Positions 1 through 6,767 of a DNA stretch of 19,215 nucleotides are shown piece after piece. Within the stretch, counting starts at the first letter, position 1, and every line of letters starts with the position of its first letter. The notes beneath the pieces were generated by a model. It did not search any database, was not told the origin of the DNA, and saw only the letters and a list, made by a program, of their open reading frames with translations. The position numbers and the translations under genes were made by a program. Origin of the DNA: Christensenella sp. UBA1214. Lineage in GTDB: Bacteria; Bacillota; Clostridia; Christensenellales; CAG-138. Location: assembly GCA_002309375.1 (NCBI GenBank), contig DBXK01000046.1, positions 18,268 through 37,482 of the forward strand, written 5' to 3'.

Positions 1-1
1 C

Positions 2-499
2 CGCTACCGCCATGCCGTGAACGCGATCATGGACGGGCGCGGCGTCTGCTGGTGCTTCGCGAGGGGCTTCAATTTCCTGATCTGCCAGCTCGGAGCGACC
101 TCGCTCACGATCCACGGCATCCGCGAATGGGATGACGCCGTCCATGAATGGGTCGTTTTCAGGGACGGCAGCGAATGGCGCTACTGCGACCCGACATGGG
201 ATATCGGCGGCTGGTCGCTCAACTATTTCGGCTTCACGATGAGGGTGAGGGACAGCCACGGCTTCCCGCGCTCGCAGATCACCGTGCTCGAGGGCACGAA
301 GCACAAGGCTTCCGATTATTTCAACGTTTCGGATACCTTCTTCTCCCCGCTCTATTCCGGCGCCGTTTACGGTGACTATTACGAGATCGACCATGAAAAC
401 AACTGCGTGGTATTCATCAGTGAATATGACGGTGCGGTCCATAAGGCCGTGTTCGACGTCGGGACCGGCGAGTATCATACCTATATCGAATCCGACTGA
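2..499 (+). CDS. Transglutaminase-like domain protein, 3' part
   Basis: The frame is open from the first complete codon in the window, so the 5' end is missing; about 165 residues remain. The visible part carries the transglutaminase-like (papain-fold) catalytic signature: a Cys in GRGVCWCFARGF, a His in the segment ending VHEW, and an Asp in YCDPTWDIGG, in the order Cys-His-Asp expected for the triad. The remaining C-terminal tail has no motif I recognise. Bacterial proteins of this superfamily are often secreted or membrane-associated and act as proteases or peptide-modifying enzymes, but substrate cannot be told from this fragment, and the N-terminus, where a signal peptide would be, is outside the window. 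The stop codon TGA shares its last base with the ATG of ylmH, so the two are translationally coupled. GTG at 17 is only an internal codon and not a likely start. Confidence 0.75.
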   Translation, partial: RYRHAVNAIMDGRGVCWCFARGFNFLICQLGATSLTIHGIREWDDAVHEWVVFRDGSEWRYCDPTWDIGGWSLNYFGFTMRVRDSHGFPRSQITVLEGTKHKASDYFNVSDTFFSPLYSGAVYGDYYEIDHENNCVVFISEYDGAVHKAVFDVGTGEYHTYIESD

Positions 500-1248
500 T
501 GGAAAACGACGAAGAACTGCTTAAAAAGCGCTTTCTGGAGCTTGCGAAGAGGGCCGATCTGACCGGCCGCTGCACCTATACGCCCTTCCTCGGCCTTGCG
601 GAGCAGACGATCCTGCACACGCTCGAAAAGGAGCTCGGCGGGATCGAGCGGGAAGCGTTCGGCGGCGCGGAGGGCTGCGAAAGGGTCGTCGTGCGCTTCG
701 GCATTCCGGAGGAGGACGAAACATTCCCGATCCGCCTTCTGAAAGCCGAGCCCGTGAACAAAAAGTTCGCGGATAAGCTCACCCACCGGGATATCCTCGG
801 CGCGCTGATGGGCCTCGGCATCGAGCGCAGCGCAACGGGCGATATCGTTATCCGCGACAGCACCGCCTATATCTTCCTCGCGGAGAAGATGGCGGATTAT
901 GTCAGGGAGAATCTGACGGCGGCGAAGCATACCGTGCTCCGCTGCGGATTCGCCGACGAGCTGCCGGAGGGGGAGCTTTACCGACTTTCTCCCGCGCAAC
1001 TGACCGTCGCGAGCGCAAGGCTGGACTGCATCGCCGCCGCGTTTTTGAAGCAGTCGCGGGGCGATATGCAGGAGCTGATCGAAAAGGGCCTCGTTTTCAT
1101 CAACGGGAAGCGGATCCTGAACGGCGCAAAGCAGCTCGAAGAGAACAGCGTCGTTTCGATCCGCGGTTACGGAAGGTTCGTCTACCGCGGCGAGATACGC
1201 GAAACGAAGAAGGGACGCCTCGCCGTCCGCATAGATAAATACGAATAG
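499..1248 (+). CDS. ylmH: YlmH-family S4-domain RNA-binding protein
   Basis: This 249-residue protein is close in length to Bacillus YlmH (about 257). The middle domain holds the family hallmark THRDILGALMGLGIERSATGD (residues 96-115, last base-pair context aside) and the C-terminal S4 RNA-binding domain runs from about residue 172 to 240, including the stretch DMQELIEKGLVFINGKRI. The family is cytoplasmic and binds RNA; Bacillus YlmH has been linked to ribosome-associated quality control, where it binds 50S subunits with stalled peptidyl-tRNA. Whether this copy does the same is inference. In many Gram-positive bacteria ylmH sits in the sepF-ylmG-divIVA cell-division cluster; here it instead lies between a transglutaminase-like gene and a metal-binding protein gene. 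The ATG overlaps the preceding TGA by one base, which fixes the start through coupling rather than through a strong Shine-Dalgarno site. Confidence 0.88.
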   Translation: MENDEELLKKRFLELAKRADLTGRCTYTPFLGLAEQTILHTLEKELGGIEREAFGGAEGCERVVVRFGIPEEDETFPIRLLKAEPVNKKFADKLTHRDILGALMGLGIERSATGDIVIRDSTAYIFLAEKMADYVRENLTAAKHTVLRCGFADELPEGELYRLSPAQLTVASARLDCIAAAFLKQSRGDMQELIEKGLVFINGKRILNGAKQLEENSVVSIRGYGRFVYRGEIRETKKGRLAVRIDKYE

Positions 1249-1269
1249 ATATCCAAAGGAGGATGTAGT

Positions 1270-1470
1270 ATGAAATACTCTGTGATCACGAAGGGCATGG
1301 GCTGCCCGCACTGCATCAAGCGCGTCACGAAGGCGATGGAAGGCCTCGGCGCGAAGATCGGGAAGGTCGAACTCAACGATATCGCCGTCGAGACCGAAAA
1401 GGGCGAGGCGGAGATCCGCGCCGCGATCGAAGCGCTCGGCTTCGAGGTCGTCAGCATCAAGGCGGAGTGA
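1270..1470 (+). CDS. Heavy-metal-associated (HMA) domain protein, CopZ-like
   Basis: This 66-residue protein is a single ferredoxin-like HMA fold. It has the metal-binding loop GMGCPHC (Cys12 and Cys15) near the N-terminus, followed by KRVTKAMEGL and a C-terminal EALGFEVVSI that match the domain from end to end. The family are small cytoplasmic chaperones that carry Cu(I) or a similar soft metal to P-type ATPases or regulators. The start is secure: AAAGGAGG at 1255-1262 stands 7 nt before the ATG. It lies 21 nt after ylmH and its stop overlaps the mnmA start region, so it is probably in the same transcript. No copper ATPase or metal regulator is visible nearby, which makes the context unusual for a copper chaperone. 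The metal cannot be told from sequence; a His between the cysteines is compatible with Cu or Zn. Confidence 0.85.
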   Translation: MKYSVITKGMGCPHCIKRVTKAMEGLGAKIGKVELNDIAVETEKGEAEIRAAIEALGFEVVSIKAE

Positions 1471-1475
1471 AGGAA

Positions 1476-2651
1476 ATGACCGCCGAAACGATGGCGGGCG
1501 CCGCGCTGCGCGCCGGCATCCAACAGGAGAATATCGACGGGAGGATCGTGCTCGGCCTTTCGGGCGGGGTCGATTCCTCCGCCGCAGCCCTGCTTTTGAA
1601 GGAGCAGGGCAGGAACGTCGTCGGCGTTTTCATGAAGAACTGGGACGAGCAGGATGAAAACGGCTGCTGCACCGCCGAGCAGGATTATGAGGACGCGCGG
1701 CGGATCGCGGAGCAGATAGGTATCCCGTTCTATTCCGTCAGCTTCACGAAGGAATATTACGACCGCGTTTTCACTTACTTCCTCGAGGAATATCGCCGCG
1801 GCCGCACACCGAACCCGGATATCCTCTGCAACCGCGAGATCAAGTTCAAGGCCTTCCTCGACCTCGCCCTCGCGATGGACGCTTCCGCCCTCGCAACGGG
1901 GCATTATGCCCGCCTCGACAAAAGCCGCGGCGTGCGGCTCCTTCGCGCAAGGGACGGCGGCAAGGATCAGACCTATTTCCTCGCCGGTCTGACCGCAAAG
2001 CAGCTCGAAAAGGCGATGTTCCCGATCGGCGATCTCGAAAAAAAGGAGGTTCGCGCTCTCGCGGAAAAAGCGGGGCTCGTGACCGCGAAAAAGAAGGATT
2101 CGACCGGCGTCTGCTTCATCGGCGAAAGGAATTTCAAAAAATTCCTGATGCAGTATCTCCCGGCGCAGCGGGGCGAGATGATCGATACCCGCGGGAAGGT
2201 CGTCGGCAGGCACGACGGGCTGATGTATTATACGATGGGTCAGCGCCGCGGCCTCGGCATCGGCGGCATGAACGAGGGCACAGGCGAAAGCTGGTTCGTC
2301 GTCGGCAAGGACCTTAAAAACAACAGGCTGATCGTTCAGCAGGGTGAGCACGAGGAGCTTTTCTCGACCGATCTCACCGTGAACGAGATGCATTTCATCC
2401 GCGGGGAAGAGGCCGAGGCGGAGCTTGGAAAAACCTTCCGCTGCACGGCAAAATTCCGCTACCGTCAGCCCGATCAGGCCGTGACGGTCTTCCTTGAAAA
2501 CGGCGGCGCGAGGATCGTTTTCGATTCGCCGCAGCGGGCGATCACACCCGGTCAGTGGGCCGTGCTCTATTCCGGCGAGGAGTGCCTCGGCGGCGGCCCG
2601 ATCGACGTTCTTACGCCCGTAAAGCCGCTCGATCCCGGACTTTTTGAATGA
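1476..2651 (+). CDS. mnmA: tRNA-specific 2-thiouridylase MnmA
   Basis: MnmA activates U34 of Lys, Glu and Gln tRNAs with ATP and inserts sulfur to give 2-thiouridine. With the ATG at 1476 the protein has 391 residues. Visible features are the PP-loop SGGVDSS (29-35), the first catalytic Cys in TPNPDILCNREIKF (Cys118), the TGHYAR segment (141-146), the second catalytic Cys in DSTGVCFIGER (Cys213), and HDGLMYYTMGQRRGLGIGG in the central domain. All the expected catalytic residues are present. Start choice: GGAG at 1464-1467 is 8 nt upstream of ATG 1476; GTG at 1467 would lie inside that site, and ATG 1491 is a weaker alternative. Either way the protein carries a longer lead before the PP-loop than many homologues. 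The gene starts 5 nt after the HMA gene ends. The sulfur-delivering cysteine desulfurase is not encoded in the window. Confidence 0.95.
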   Translation: MTAETMAGAALRAGIQQENIDGRIVLGLSGGVDSSAAALLLKEQGRNVVGVFMKNWDEQDENGCCTAEQDYEDARRIAEQIGIPFYSVSFTKEYYDRVFTYFLEEYRRGRTPNPDILCNREIKFKAFLDLALAMDASALATGHYARLDKSRGVRLLRARDGGKDQTYFLAGLTAKQLEKAMFPIGDLEKKEVRALAEKAGLVTAKKKDSTGVCFIGERNFKKFLMQYLPAQRGEMIDTRGKVVGRHDGLMYYTMGQRRGLGIGGMNEGTGESWFVVGKDLKNNRLIVQQGEHEELFSTDLTVNEMHFIRGEEAEAELGKTFRCTAKFRYRQPDQAVTVFLENGGARIVFDSPQRAITPGQWAVLYSGEECLGGGPIDVLTPVKPLDPGLFE

Positions 2652-2679
2652 TAATAAATGCAATATGCAGGAGGCTAAT

Positions 2680-3321
2680 ATGGACATTCGCAAAATGATC
2701 GATCACACCCTTTTGAAGCCCGACGCGAGCGAAGCGCAGATCAAAAAGGTCTGCGACGAAGCGAGGGAATACGGCTTCAAGAGCGTCTGCGTCAACCCCG
2801 CCCGCGCCGCTTTCGTTTCGAAGCAGCTCGAGGGCAGCGGCGTTCTGACCTGCTGCGTCGTCGGCTTCCCGCTCGGCGCAACGCTTTCCTCCGTCAAGGC
2901 GTTCGAGGCGATGGCCGCGATCGCGGACGGCGCGAACGAAGTCGACATGGTCATCAACGTCGGCGCCGCGAAGGACGGCAACTGGGAGCTCGTCGAGAGC
3001 GATATCCGCGCCGTCGTGCTCGCAGCGAAGGGCAAAGCGCTCGTCAAGGTCATCATCGAGACCTGTCTTCTGACCGACGAGGAGAAGATCCGCGCCTGCG
3101 AATGCGCGATGGCGGCCGGAGCGGACTTCGTAAAGACCTCCACCGGCTTCTCGACCGGCGGCGCAAACGTCCACGACGTCGCTCTGATGCGCTCAGTCGT
3201 CGGCGACAAGCTCGGCGTGAAGGCTTCCGGCGGCGTCCGCACCCCGGAGGATGCGAAGGCCTATATCGAAGCCGGCGCGAACCGCCTCGGCACCAGCAAC
3301 GGCGTGAAGCTGCTCGGCTGA
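2680..3321 (+). CDS. deoC: Deoxyribose-phosphate aldolase DeoC
   Basis: DeoC cleaves 2-deoxyribose 5-phosphate to glyceraldehyde 3-phosphate and acetaldehyde in deoxynucleoside catabolism, in the cytoplasm. The 213-residue TIM-barrel enzyme is of the usual short bacterial length. Catalytic residues are visible: Schiff-base Lys152 in ADFVKTSTGF, Asp89 in ANEVDMVINVGA, and Lys181 in GVKASGGVRT; the phosphate-binding GANRLGTSNG lies near the C-terminus (199-208). The open frame extends upstream to 2644, but AGGAGG at 2669-2674 sits 5 nt before ATG 2680 and the protein then begins MDIRKMIDHTLLKP, as family members do, so 2680 is chosen. It follows mnmA by 28 nt. No other deo genes (deoA, deoB, deoD, cdd) are in the window, so the gene has been placed apart from its pathway. 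Confidence 0.96.
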   Translation: MDIRKMIDHTLLKPDASEAQIKKVCDEAREYGFKSVCVNPARAAFVSKQLEGSGVLTCCVVGFPLGATLSSVKAFEAMAAIADGANEVDMVINVGAAKDGNWELVESDIRAVVLAAKGKALVKVIIETCLLTDEEKIRACECAMAAGADFVKTSTGFSTGGANVHDVALMRSVVGDKLGVKASGGVRTPEDAKAYIEAGANRLGTSNGVKLLG

Positions 3322-3322
3322 A

Positions 3323-4225
3323 GTGAGCGAAAAGACGCCGCTGAATAAAGAGAATACAAGCATCCGCAGCCTGCGGGAGAGCGATTTCGGACGGGCTGCG
3401 GAGCTTTGGCTTGCCTGTTTTCCGGAGGACGACCGCGCCTTCGTCGACTATTATTTCGCAAAAAGGACGCGCCCCGAAAGGATGCTCGGGCTCTTTGAAA
3501 CCGACGGCGGGCGGGAGAACCTCGTCAGCATGCTCTGCTTCGAAAAGCGCAGGATGGCTGCGAAGGATCCGGCGGATCCCCGGCGGGGCTCAGCTGAAGT
3601 CTGCTTCATCGCCGGCGTCTGCACCGCCCCCGAAAAGCGGCGGCGCGGCTGCATCCGGCGGCTGTTCGCGGCGCTCGAAAGCCGCATGGCGGGGGAGGGC
3701 GTCGGCGTTTTCCTGCTCCAGCCCTTCGATTTCGGTTTTTATAAGAAGCTCGGCTATAAGCCCTTCGCAAAGCGCGGGATCATCGGCGTACAAAGCGCGG
3801 ACACGGCGCTGCCCCCGGGCTTCCGCTCCGTTGAACCGACGGCGGAAAAGATGCTCGCCGCGTATGATAAAGCCTTTTCGGGCGTGAGCGGCGTTCTCGA
3901 AAGATCGGCGGACCGCTTCGCCGCGATCGCTGAGGAATACGCGATGCCCGGCGCGAAAAGCGCGGCCGTCGAGAGCGAAACGGGCTGTGCCTACGCCCTC
4001 TGGTACGGCGATGAGCTTCCTCTGATGGATGAATTCGTTTTCACGGATGATGCCGCCCGCGCCGCGCTCGAAGCGGCGGTCTTTGCCCGCGCAGGCGCGT
4101 TTTCGTATCCCGTTCCGGCGGAAAGCGCGGAGGACGGAGCATATTTCAATATGATAAGGATCACGGACGAACGTTTCGCATATCTTGAAAAGCAGGCGGC
4201 GCCCTTCGGCCTCACGAAGTATTGA
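3323..4225 (+). CDS. GNAT-family N-acetyltransferase, Eis-like
   Basis: This 300-residue protein begins with a GNAT domain. Residues 14-75 match the first strands and helices (IRSLRESDFGRAAELWLACF). The acetyl-CoA binding motif A lies at about 94-114 as IAGVCTAPEKRRRGCIRRLF, and a motif-B-like FGFYKKLGYKPF follows at 137-148. The order 'GVxTxPxxRRxG' then 'FYxxxGY' resembles the N-terminal domain of Eis-type acetyltransferases, although the protein is shorter than full Eis (about 400 residues). The C-terminal 150 residues look like a diverged second domain with no motif I can name. Substrate is unknown. The start is GTG at 3323, one base after the deoC stop, with no clear Shine-Dalgarno site, so initiation probably depends on coupling to deoC. 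It is the last gene of the first operon; a weak terminator candidate follows. Confidence 0.82.
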   Translation: MSEKTPLNKENTSIRSLRESDFGRAAELWLACFPEDDRAFVDYYFAKRTRPERMLGLFETDGGRENLVSMLCFEKRRMAAKDPADPRRGSAEVCFIAGVCTAPEKRRRGCIRRLFAALESRMAGEGVGVFLLQPFDFGFYKKLGYKPFAKRGIIGVQSADTALPPGFRSVEPTAEKMLAAYDKAFSGVSGVLERSADRFAAIAEEYAMPGAKSAAVESETGCAYALWYGDELPLMDEFVFTDDAARAALEAAVFARAGAFSYPVPAESAEDGAYFNMIRITDERFAYLEKQAAPFGLTKY

Positions 4226-4287
4226 GCGTTCCGCCACCGGGCAGAATAGGCGGCAAAGGCGTTTTGCCTCCGAAAAAACGCGGAAAT

Positions 4288-4310
4288 ACCGAGATTATAT
4301 TCGGTTTTTT
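4288..4310 (+). terminator. Weak intrinsic terminator candidate after the GNAT gene
   Basis: A 6-bp stem (4288-4293 with 4300-4305, one G-U pair, six-base loop) runs directly into a T6 tract at 4305-4310. The stem is short, so efficiency would be modest, but it is placed correctly between the first operon and the rimP promoter. Confidence 0.4.
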
Positions 4311-4321
4311 CAAAAAAACTA

Positions 4322-4350
4322 TTGCATTTTCCGAAAGGATATGGTATTCT
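4322..4350 (+). promoter_or_regulatory. Sigma-A promoter, extended -10, for the rimP-nusA-infB operon
   Basis: The -35 element TTGCAT (4322-4327) and the -10 element TATTCT (4345-4350) are separated by 17 bp. The bases TGG directly before the -10 form an extended -10 element. The expected transcription start is near 4357, giving a leader of about 120 nt before rimP. The match and spacing are good; function is predicted only. Confidence 0.7.
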
Positions 4351-4356
4351 TTACCC

Positions 4357-4477
4357 GTTGGGCGGTCAAACTGCCTGTTTGTTGTGCGGCAAATGCCGTT
4401 GTTTGAGTTTCGAGAGTGGGCTAAACCCGCTCTTTAATTTTGAAAGGGGTTTTTATTCCCCGCCGCGGAGGTATCCT
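4357..4477 (+). promoter_or_regulatory. rimP operon leader with hairpins, possible attenuator
   Basis: This non-coding leader holds three consecutive hairpins. The first is GGCGGT-CAA-ACTGCC (4361-4375). The second is a short CGGC/GCCG stem (4387-4398). The third is the strongest: an 8-bp stem AGAGTGGG/CCCGCTCT (4413-4420 with 4426-4433, one G-U pair, loop CTAAA) followed by a T-rich stretch TTAATTTT (4434-4441). The third hairpin has the layout of a modest intrinsic terminator placed inside the leader, before the Shine-Dalgarno site at 4467-4471. I recall similar AGAGTGGG-type hairpins ahead of rimP in other Gram-positive genomes, but that needs an alignment. NusA, encoded second in this operon, acts on hairpin-dependent pausing and termination, so autogenous attenuation is a reasonable hypothesis. 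Confidence 0.5.
4467..4471 (+). promoter_or_regulatory. Shine-Dalgarno site fixing the TTG start of rimP
   Basis: GGAGG ends 6 nt before TTG at 4478. The frame is open back to 4322, but an upstream start would fall inside the promoter, so this site decides the start. Confidence 0.8.
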
Positions 4478-4930
4478 TTGAAGCTTACCGATAAGGTTTT
4501 CGAGATCTGCGAGCCGACCGTCAAACAGCTCGGCTACGAGCTCTATGACGTCGAGTTCCAAAAGGAATACGATAACTGGGTCCTGACCCTCTTCATCGAC
4601 AGGCCCGAGGGCGTGAGCCTCGACGACTGCGAGCTCGTCAGCAACGCCGTCGACCCGATCCTTGATGAAGCGGATCCGATCGAGCAGGCGTATTACCTTT
4701 CCGTGAGCTCGATCGGCCTCGACCGTCCGCTGAAGAAGGATAAGGATTTCGACCGCAATATCGGCAAAAAACTCGATGTGCGGCTCTATGCGCCGATCGA
4801 AGGCAAAAAGGAGTTTGTCGGGATCCTCGTTTCCCACACGGCGGAGAGCTTCATCATCGATATAGGAAAAGCGCAGCGCGAGCTCTCTAAAAAGGCCTGC
4901 GCGCTGATTCGCCCGCATATCGACTTCTGA
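4478..4930 (+). CDS. rimP: Ribosome maturation factor RimP
   Basis: RimP binds the 30S subunit and is needed for its late maturation. The protein has 150 residues, the normal family length. The N-terminal domain starts KLTDKVFEICEPTVKQLGYELYDVEF and includes VLTLFIDRPEGVSLDDCE. The interdomain signature LSVSSIGLDRPLKKDKDF is nearly canonical, and the C-terminal SH3-like domain follows to the end (VGILVSHTAESFIIDIGK). The start is TTG at 4478 with GGAGG 6 nt upstream; this gives a protein that begins where homologues begin, whereas the longer open frame would translate promoter sequence. It is the first gene of the operon, followed after 49 nt by nusA, the conserved neighbour throughout Bacillota. 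Confidence 0.93.
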   Translation: MKLTDKVFEICEPTVKQLGYELYDVEFQKEYDNWVLTLFIDRPEGVSLDDCELVSNAVDPILDEADPIEQAYYLSVSSIGLDRPLKKDKDFDRNIGKKLDVRLYAPIEGKKEFVGILVSHTAESFIIDIGKAQRELSKKACALIRPHIDF

Positions 4931-4979
4931 CCCCGCCGCAAGCCATAAGAGAATATTATTGTTTAAGGAGTATAGATAA

Positions 4980-6110
4980 ATGAATTCCGAGCTCATCACA
5001 GCCCTGCAGCTGATCGCAAAGGAACGCGGCCTTTCCGTGGACGTTCTCACCGACGCCATCGAAGCCGCCCTCATCAGCGCCTACAAGAAGAATTACAACA
5101 CGAACTGCAACGTCCGCGCGAGTCTTGACCGCGAAACCGGCAAGATCGAGATCTGGGCTTCAAAGAGCGTTGTTGAGACCGTTGAGGATCCGATGACGGA
5201 GATCTCCCTTACCGCGGCAAGGAAGGTCAACCCGCTCTTCGAGGTCGGCGACGTCGTCGAGGAAGAAGCGAATACGAAGAATTTCGGCCGCATCGCAGCG
5301 CAGACCGCGAAGCAGGTCGTCATGCAGCGCATCCGCGAGGCGGAGCAGGGCGCGATCTTCGAGGAATATGCCGAGAAGGAGAACGAGGTCCTCACCGCGA
5401 TCGTTCAGCGCGTTGAAAAGAACGGCGTATACGTCGAGCTCGGCAAGACCGACGGCGTGATCCCCTTCAACGAGGTCATCACCGGCGAGAATTACAACAT
5501 CAACGACCGCCTGAAGGTCTATGTCCTGAAGGTCCAGCGCGATACGAAGGGCCCCCAGATCATCGTTTCGAGGACTCACCCGGGCCTTGTGAAGCGCCTG
5601 TTCGAGCTCGAGATCCCGGAGATCCAGAGCGGTGTCGTTCAGATCAAGTCCATCGCGAGGGAAGCCGGCCAGCGCACGAAGATCGCCGTTGTGTCGAATG
5701 ATCCCCAGGTGGACGCCGTCGGCGCCTGCGTCGGCCAGCGCGGTGTGCGCGTGGAACGCATCGTCAACGAGCTGCATAACGAGAAGATGGACATCATCGA
5801 GTGGGATCCCGATATCGCCGTCTATATCGCCAAAGCCCTCGGCCCCGCGAAGGTCGTGATGGTCTTCATCAACGAGACCGAGAAGGCCGCCCGCGTCATC
5901 GTTCCGGACAGCCAGCTTTCGCTCGCCATCGGCAAGGAGGGCCAGAACGCAAGGCTCGCCGCGAAGCTGACCGGCTGGAAGATCGATATCAAGTCCCAGT
6001 CCCAGGCAGATGCCGAAATTTCCGCCCAGGGCGAAGGAACCGACGAGGGCGAGGAGATCGAAGACGATTCCCTGTTCGACGATCTCGGCACCGAGCCCGA
6101 AGATAACTGA
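4980..6110 (+). CDS. nusA: Transcription termination/antitermination factor NusA
   Basis: NusA binds RNA polymerase and nascent RNA, and modulates pausing, intrinsic termination and antitermination. The 376-residue protein shows the Gram-positive layout: the polymerase-binding N-terminal domain (about 1-130), an S1 domain (about 135-198, with VEKNGVYVELGKTDGVIP), KH1 with VGQRG (251-255) and KH2 with IGKEG (317-321), then VIVPDSQLSLAIGKEGQNAR. It has no C-terminal AR repeats, as usual outside Proteobacteria. Residues from about 345 form a short acidic, disordered tail rich in Glu and Asp. ATG 4980 has AAGGAG at 4965-4970, 9 nt upstream. It sits between rimP and ylxR and shares their transcript. 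Confidence 0.97.
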   Translation: MNSELITALQLIAKERGLSVDVLTDAIEAALISAYKKNYNTNCNVRASLDRETGKIEIWASKSVVETVEDPMTEISLTAARKVNPLFEVGDVVEEEANTKNFGRIAAQTAKQVVMQRIREAEQGAIFEEYAEKENEVLTAIVQRVEKNGVYVELGKTDGVIPFNEVITGENYNINDRLKVYVLKVQRDTKGPQIIVSRTHPGLVKRLFELEIPEIQSGVVQIKSIAREAGQRTKIAVVSNDPQVDAVGACVGQRGVRVERIVNELHNEKMDIIEWDPDIAVYIAKALGPAKVVMVFINETEKAARVIVPDSQLSLAIGKEGQNARLAAKLTGWKIDIKSQSQADAEISAQGEGTDEGEEIEDDSLFDDLGTEPEDN

Positions 6111-6124
6111 AATCAAACTTTTCC

Positions 6125-6129
6125 GGAGG
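6125..6129 (+). promoter_or_regulatory. Shine-Dalgarno site fixing the TTG start of ylxR
   Basis: GGAGG lies 6 nt before TTG at 6136. The alternative ATG at 6154 has no comparable site, and the upstream ATG at 6010 would overlap the end of nusA by 100 nt. Confidence 0.75.
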
Positions 6130-6135
6130 TCCCGA

Positions 6136-6432
6136 TTGCAAAAGAAGATCCCAATGCGAATGTGCGTGGGCTGCCGCGAGATGAAGCCCAAGAGGGAGCT
6201 CGTGCGGGTGGTCTGCAATAAGGAAGGCGAGGTCTTCGTCGACCCGACGGGCAAGGCCAACGGCCGCGGCGCTTACGTCTGCAGGAGCGGCGACTGCCTC
6301 AAAAAGGCCGTCAAGACCCGCGCCCTCGAAAGAGCCTTTTCAATGAAGATCGGCGAGGACGTCTTCGAAAGCCTGAACGCCAGCATTGCCGGGATCCCGG
6401 CGGAAGCGGATGAAGGGGGCGGTGAAGCATGA
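6136..6432 (+). CDS. ylxR: YlxR family RNA-binding protein (DUF448; RnpM)
   Basis: This 98-residue protein has the family signature MRMCVGCREMKPKRELVRVV at its N-terminus and GRGAYVCRSGDCLKKAVKTR in the middle. Four cysteines fall in two pairs (Cys10/Cys13 and Cys49/Cys54), a layout typical of the family. YlxR sits between nusA and the L7Ae-like gene in most Bacillota; the Bacillus protein has been reported to bind and modulate RNase P and was renamed RnpM, so an RNA-binding regulatory role is the best guess here. The start TTG 6136 is chosen from GGAGG at 6125-6129. The stop overlaps the next start as ATGA (6429-6432), so the two proteins are translationally coupled. The last ten residues are a loose acidic and Gly-rich tail. 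Confidence 0.9.
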   Translation: MQKKIPMRMCVGCREMKPKRELVRVVCNKEGEVFVDPTGKANGRGAYVCRSGDCLKKAVKTRALERAFSMKIGEDVFESLNASIAGIPAEADEGGGEA

Positions 6433-6767
6433 TCGATTCTCTTGAAAAGCTCAACACGGCGCTCGGCTTCGCGATGAAGGCCGGAAAGCTCGCCGTGGGC
6501 GAGTTCGCCGCACAAAAGGCCGCAAAGAGCGGGAACGCAAAGCTGATAATCCTCGATCCGACTGCATCGGACAACACGAAAAAACAGTGGCGCGACGCAT
6601 GCGCATTCAGGGACCTGCCGCTCGTAACGGCAAAGGACATGGGCGAAGCGATCGGAAAACCCGGAAGGATGGTCGCCGCCGCAACGGACGAAAATTTCTC
6701 GAAAATGATTATAAAAGCCGCAGAAAACTGCGAACAAAACGCTCACAAGCTTGGAGGCAATGACTGA
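6429..6767 (+). CDS. ylxQ: L7Ae/L30e-family RNA-binding protein YlxQ
   Basis: This 112-residue protein is a single L7Ae/L30e/S12e domain. It begins LNTALGFAMKAGKLAVGEFA, with the characteristic 'GxAxxAGKxxxG' helix-turn that contacts kink-turn RNA, and continues with the strand KLIILDPTASDNTKKQW and the segment DLPLVTAKDMGEAIGKPGRMVAA. Homologues between ylxR and infB in Bacillota bind K-turn RNA in vitro; their cellular target is not settled. Its ATG overlaps the ylxR stop by 4 nt, and its TGA shares its last base with the infB ATG, so it is coupled on both sides. The end of its coding sequence carries the Shine-Dalgarno site for infB (TTGGAGG, 6751-6757). Confidence 0.88.
   Translation: MIDSLEKLNTALGFAMKAGKLAVGEFAAQKAAKSGNAKLIILDPTASDNTKKQWRDACAFRDLPLVTAKDMGEAIGKPGRMVAAATDENFSKMIIKAAENCEQNAHKLGGND

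Noticed and set aside
1263..1268. ATG-TAG start-stop immediately before the HMA gene
   Set aside because: It directly abuts the Shine-Dalgarno sequence, leaving no spacer for initiation, so it is probably incidental.
1182..2693. 503-codon open frame on the - strand opposite mnmA
   Set aside because: It spans three well-supported + strand genes and has no family resemblance.
4249..4271. Hairpin GGCGGCAAA/TTTGCCTCC after the GNAT gene as a terminator
   Set aside because: It has a mismatch in the stem and is followed by an A-run rather than a T-run on the + strand; on the - strand the T-run precedes the hairpin.
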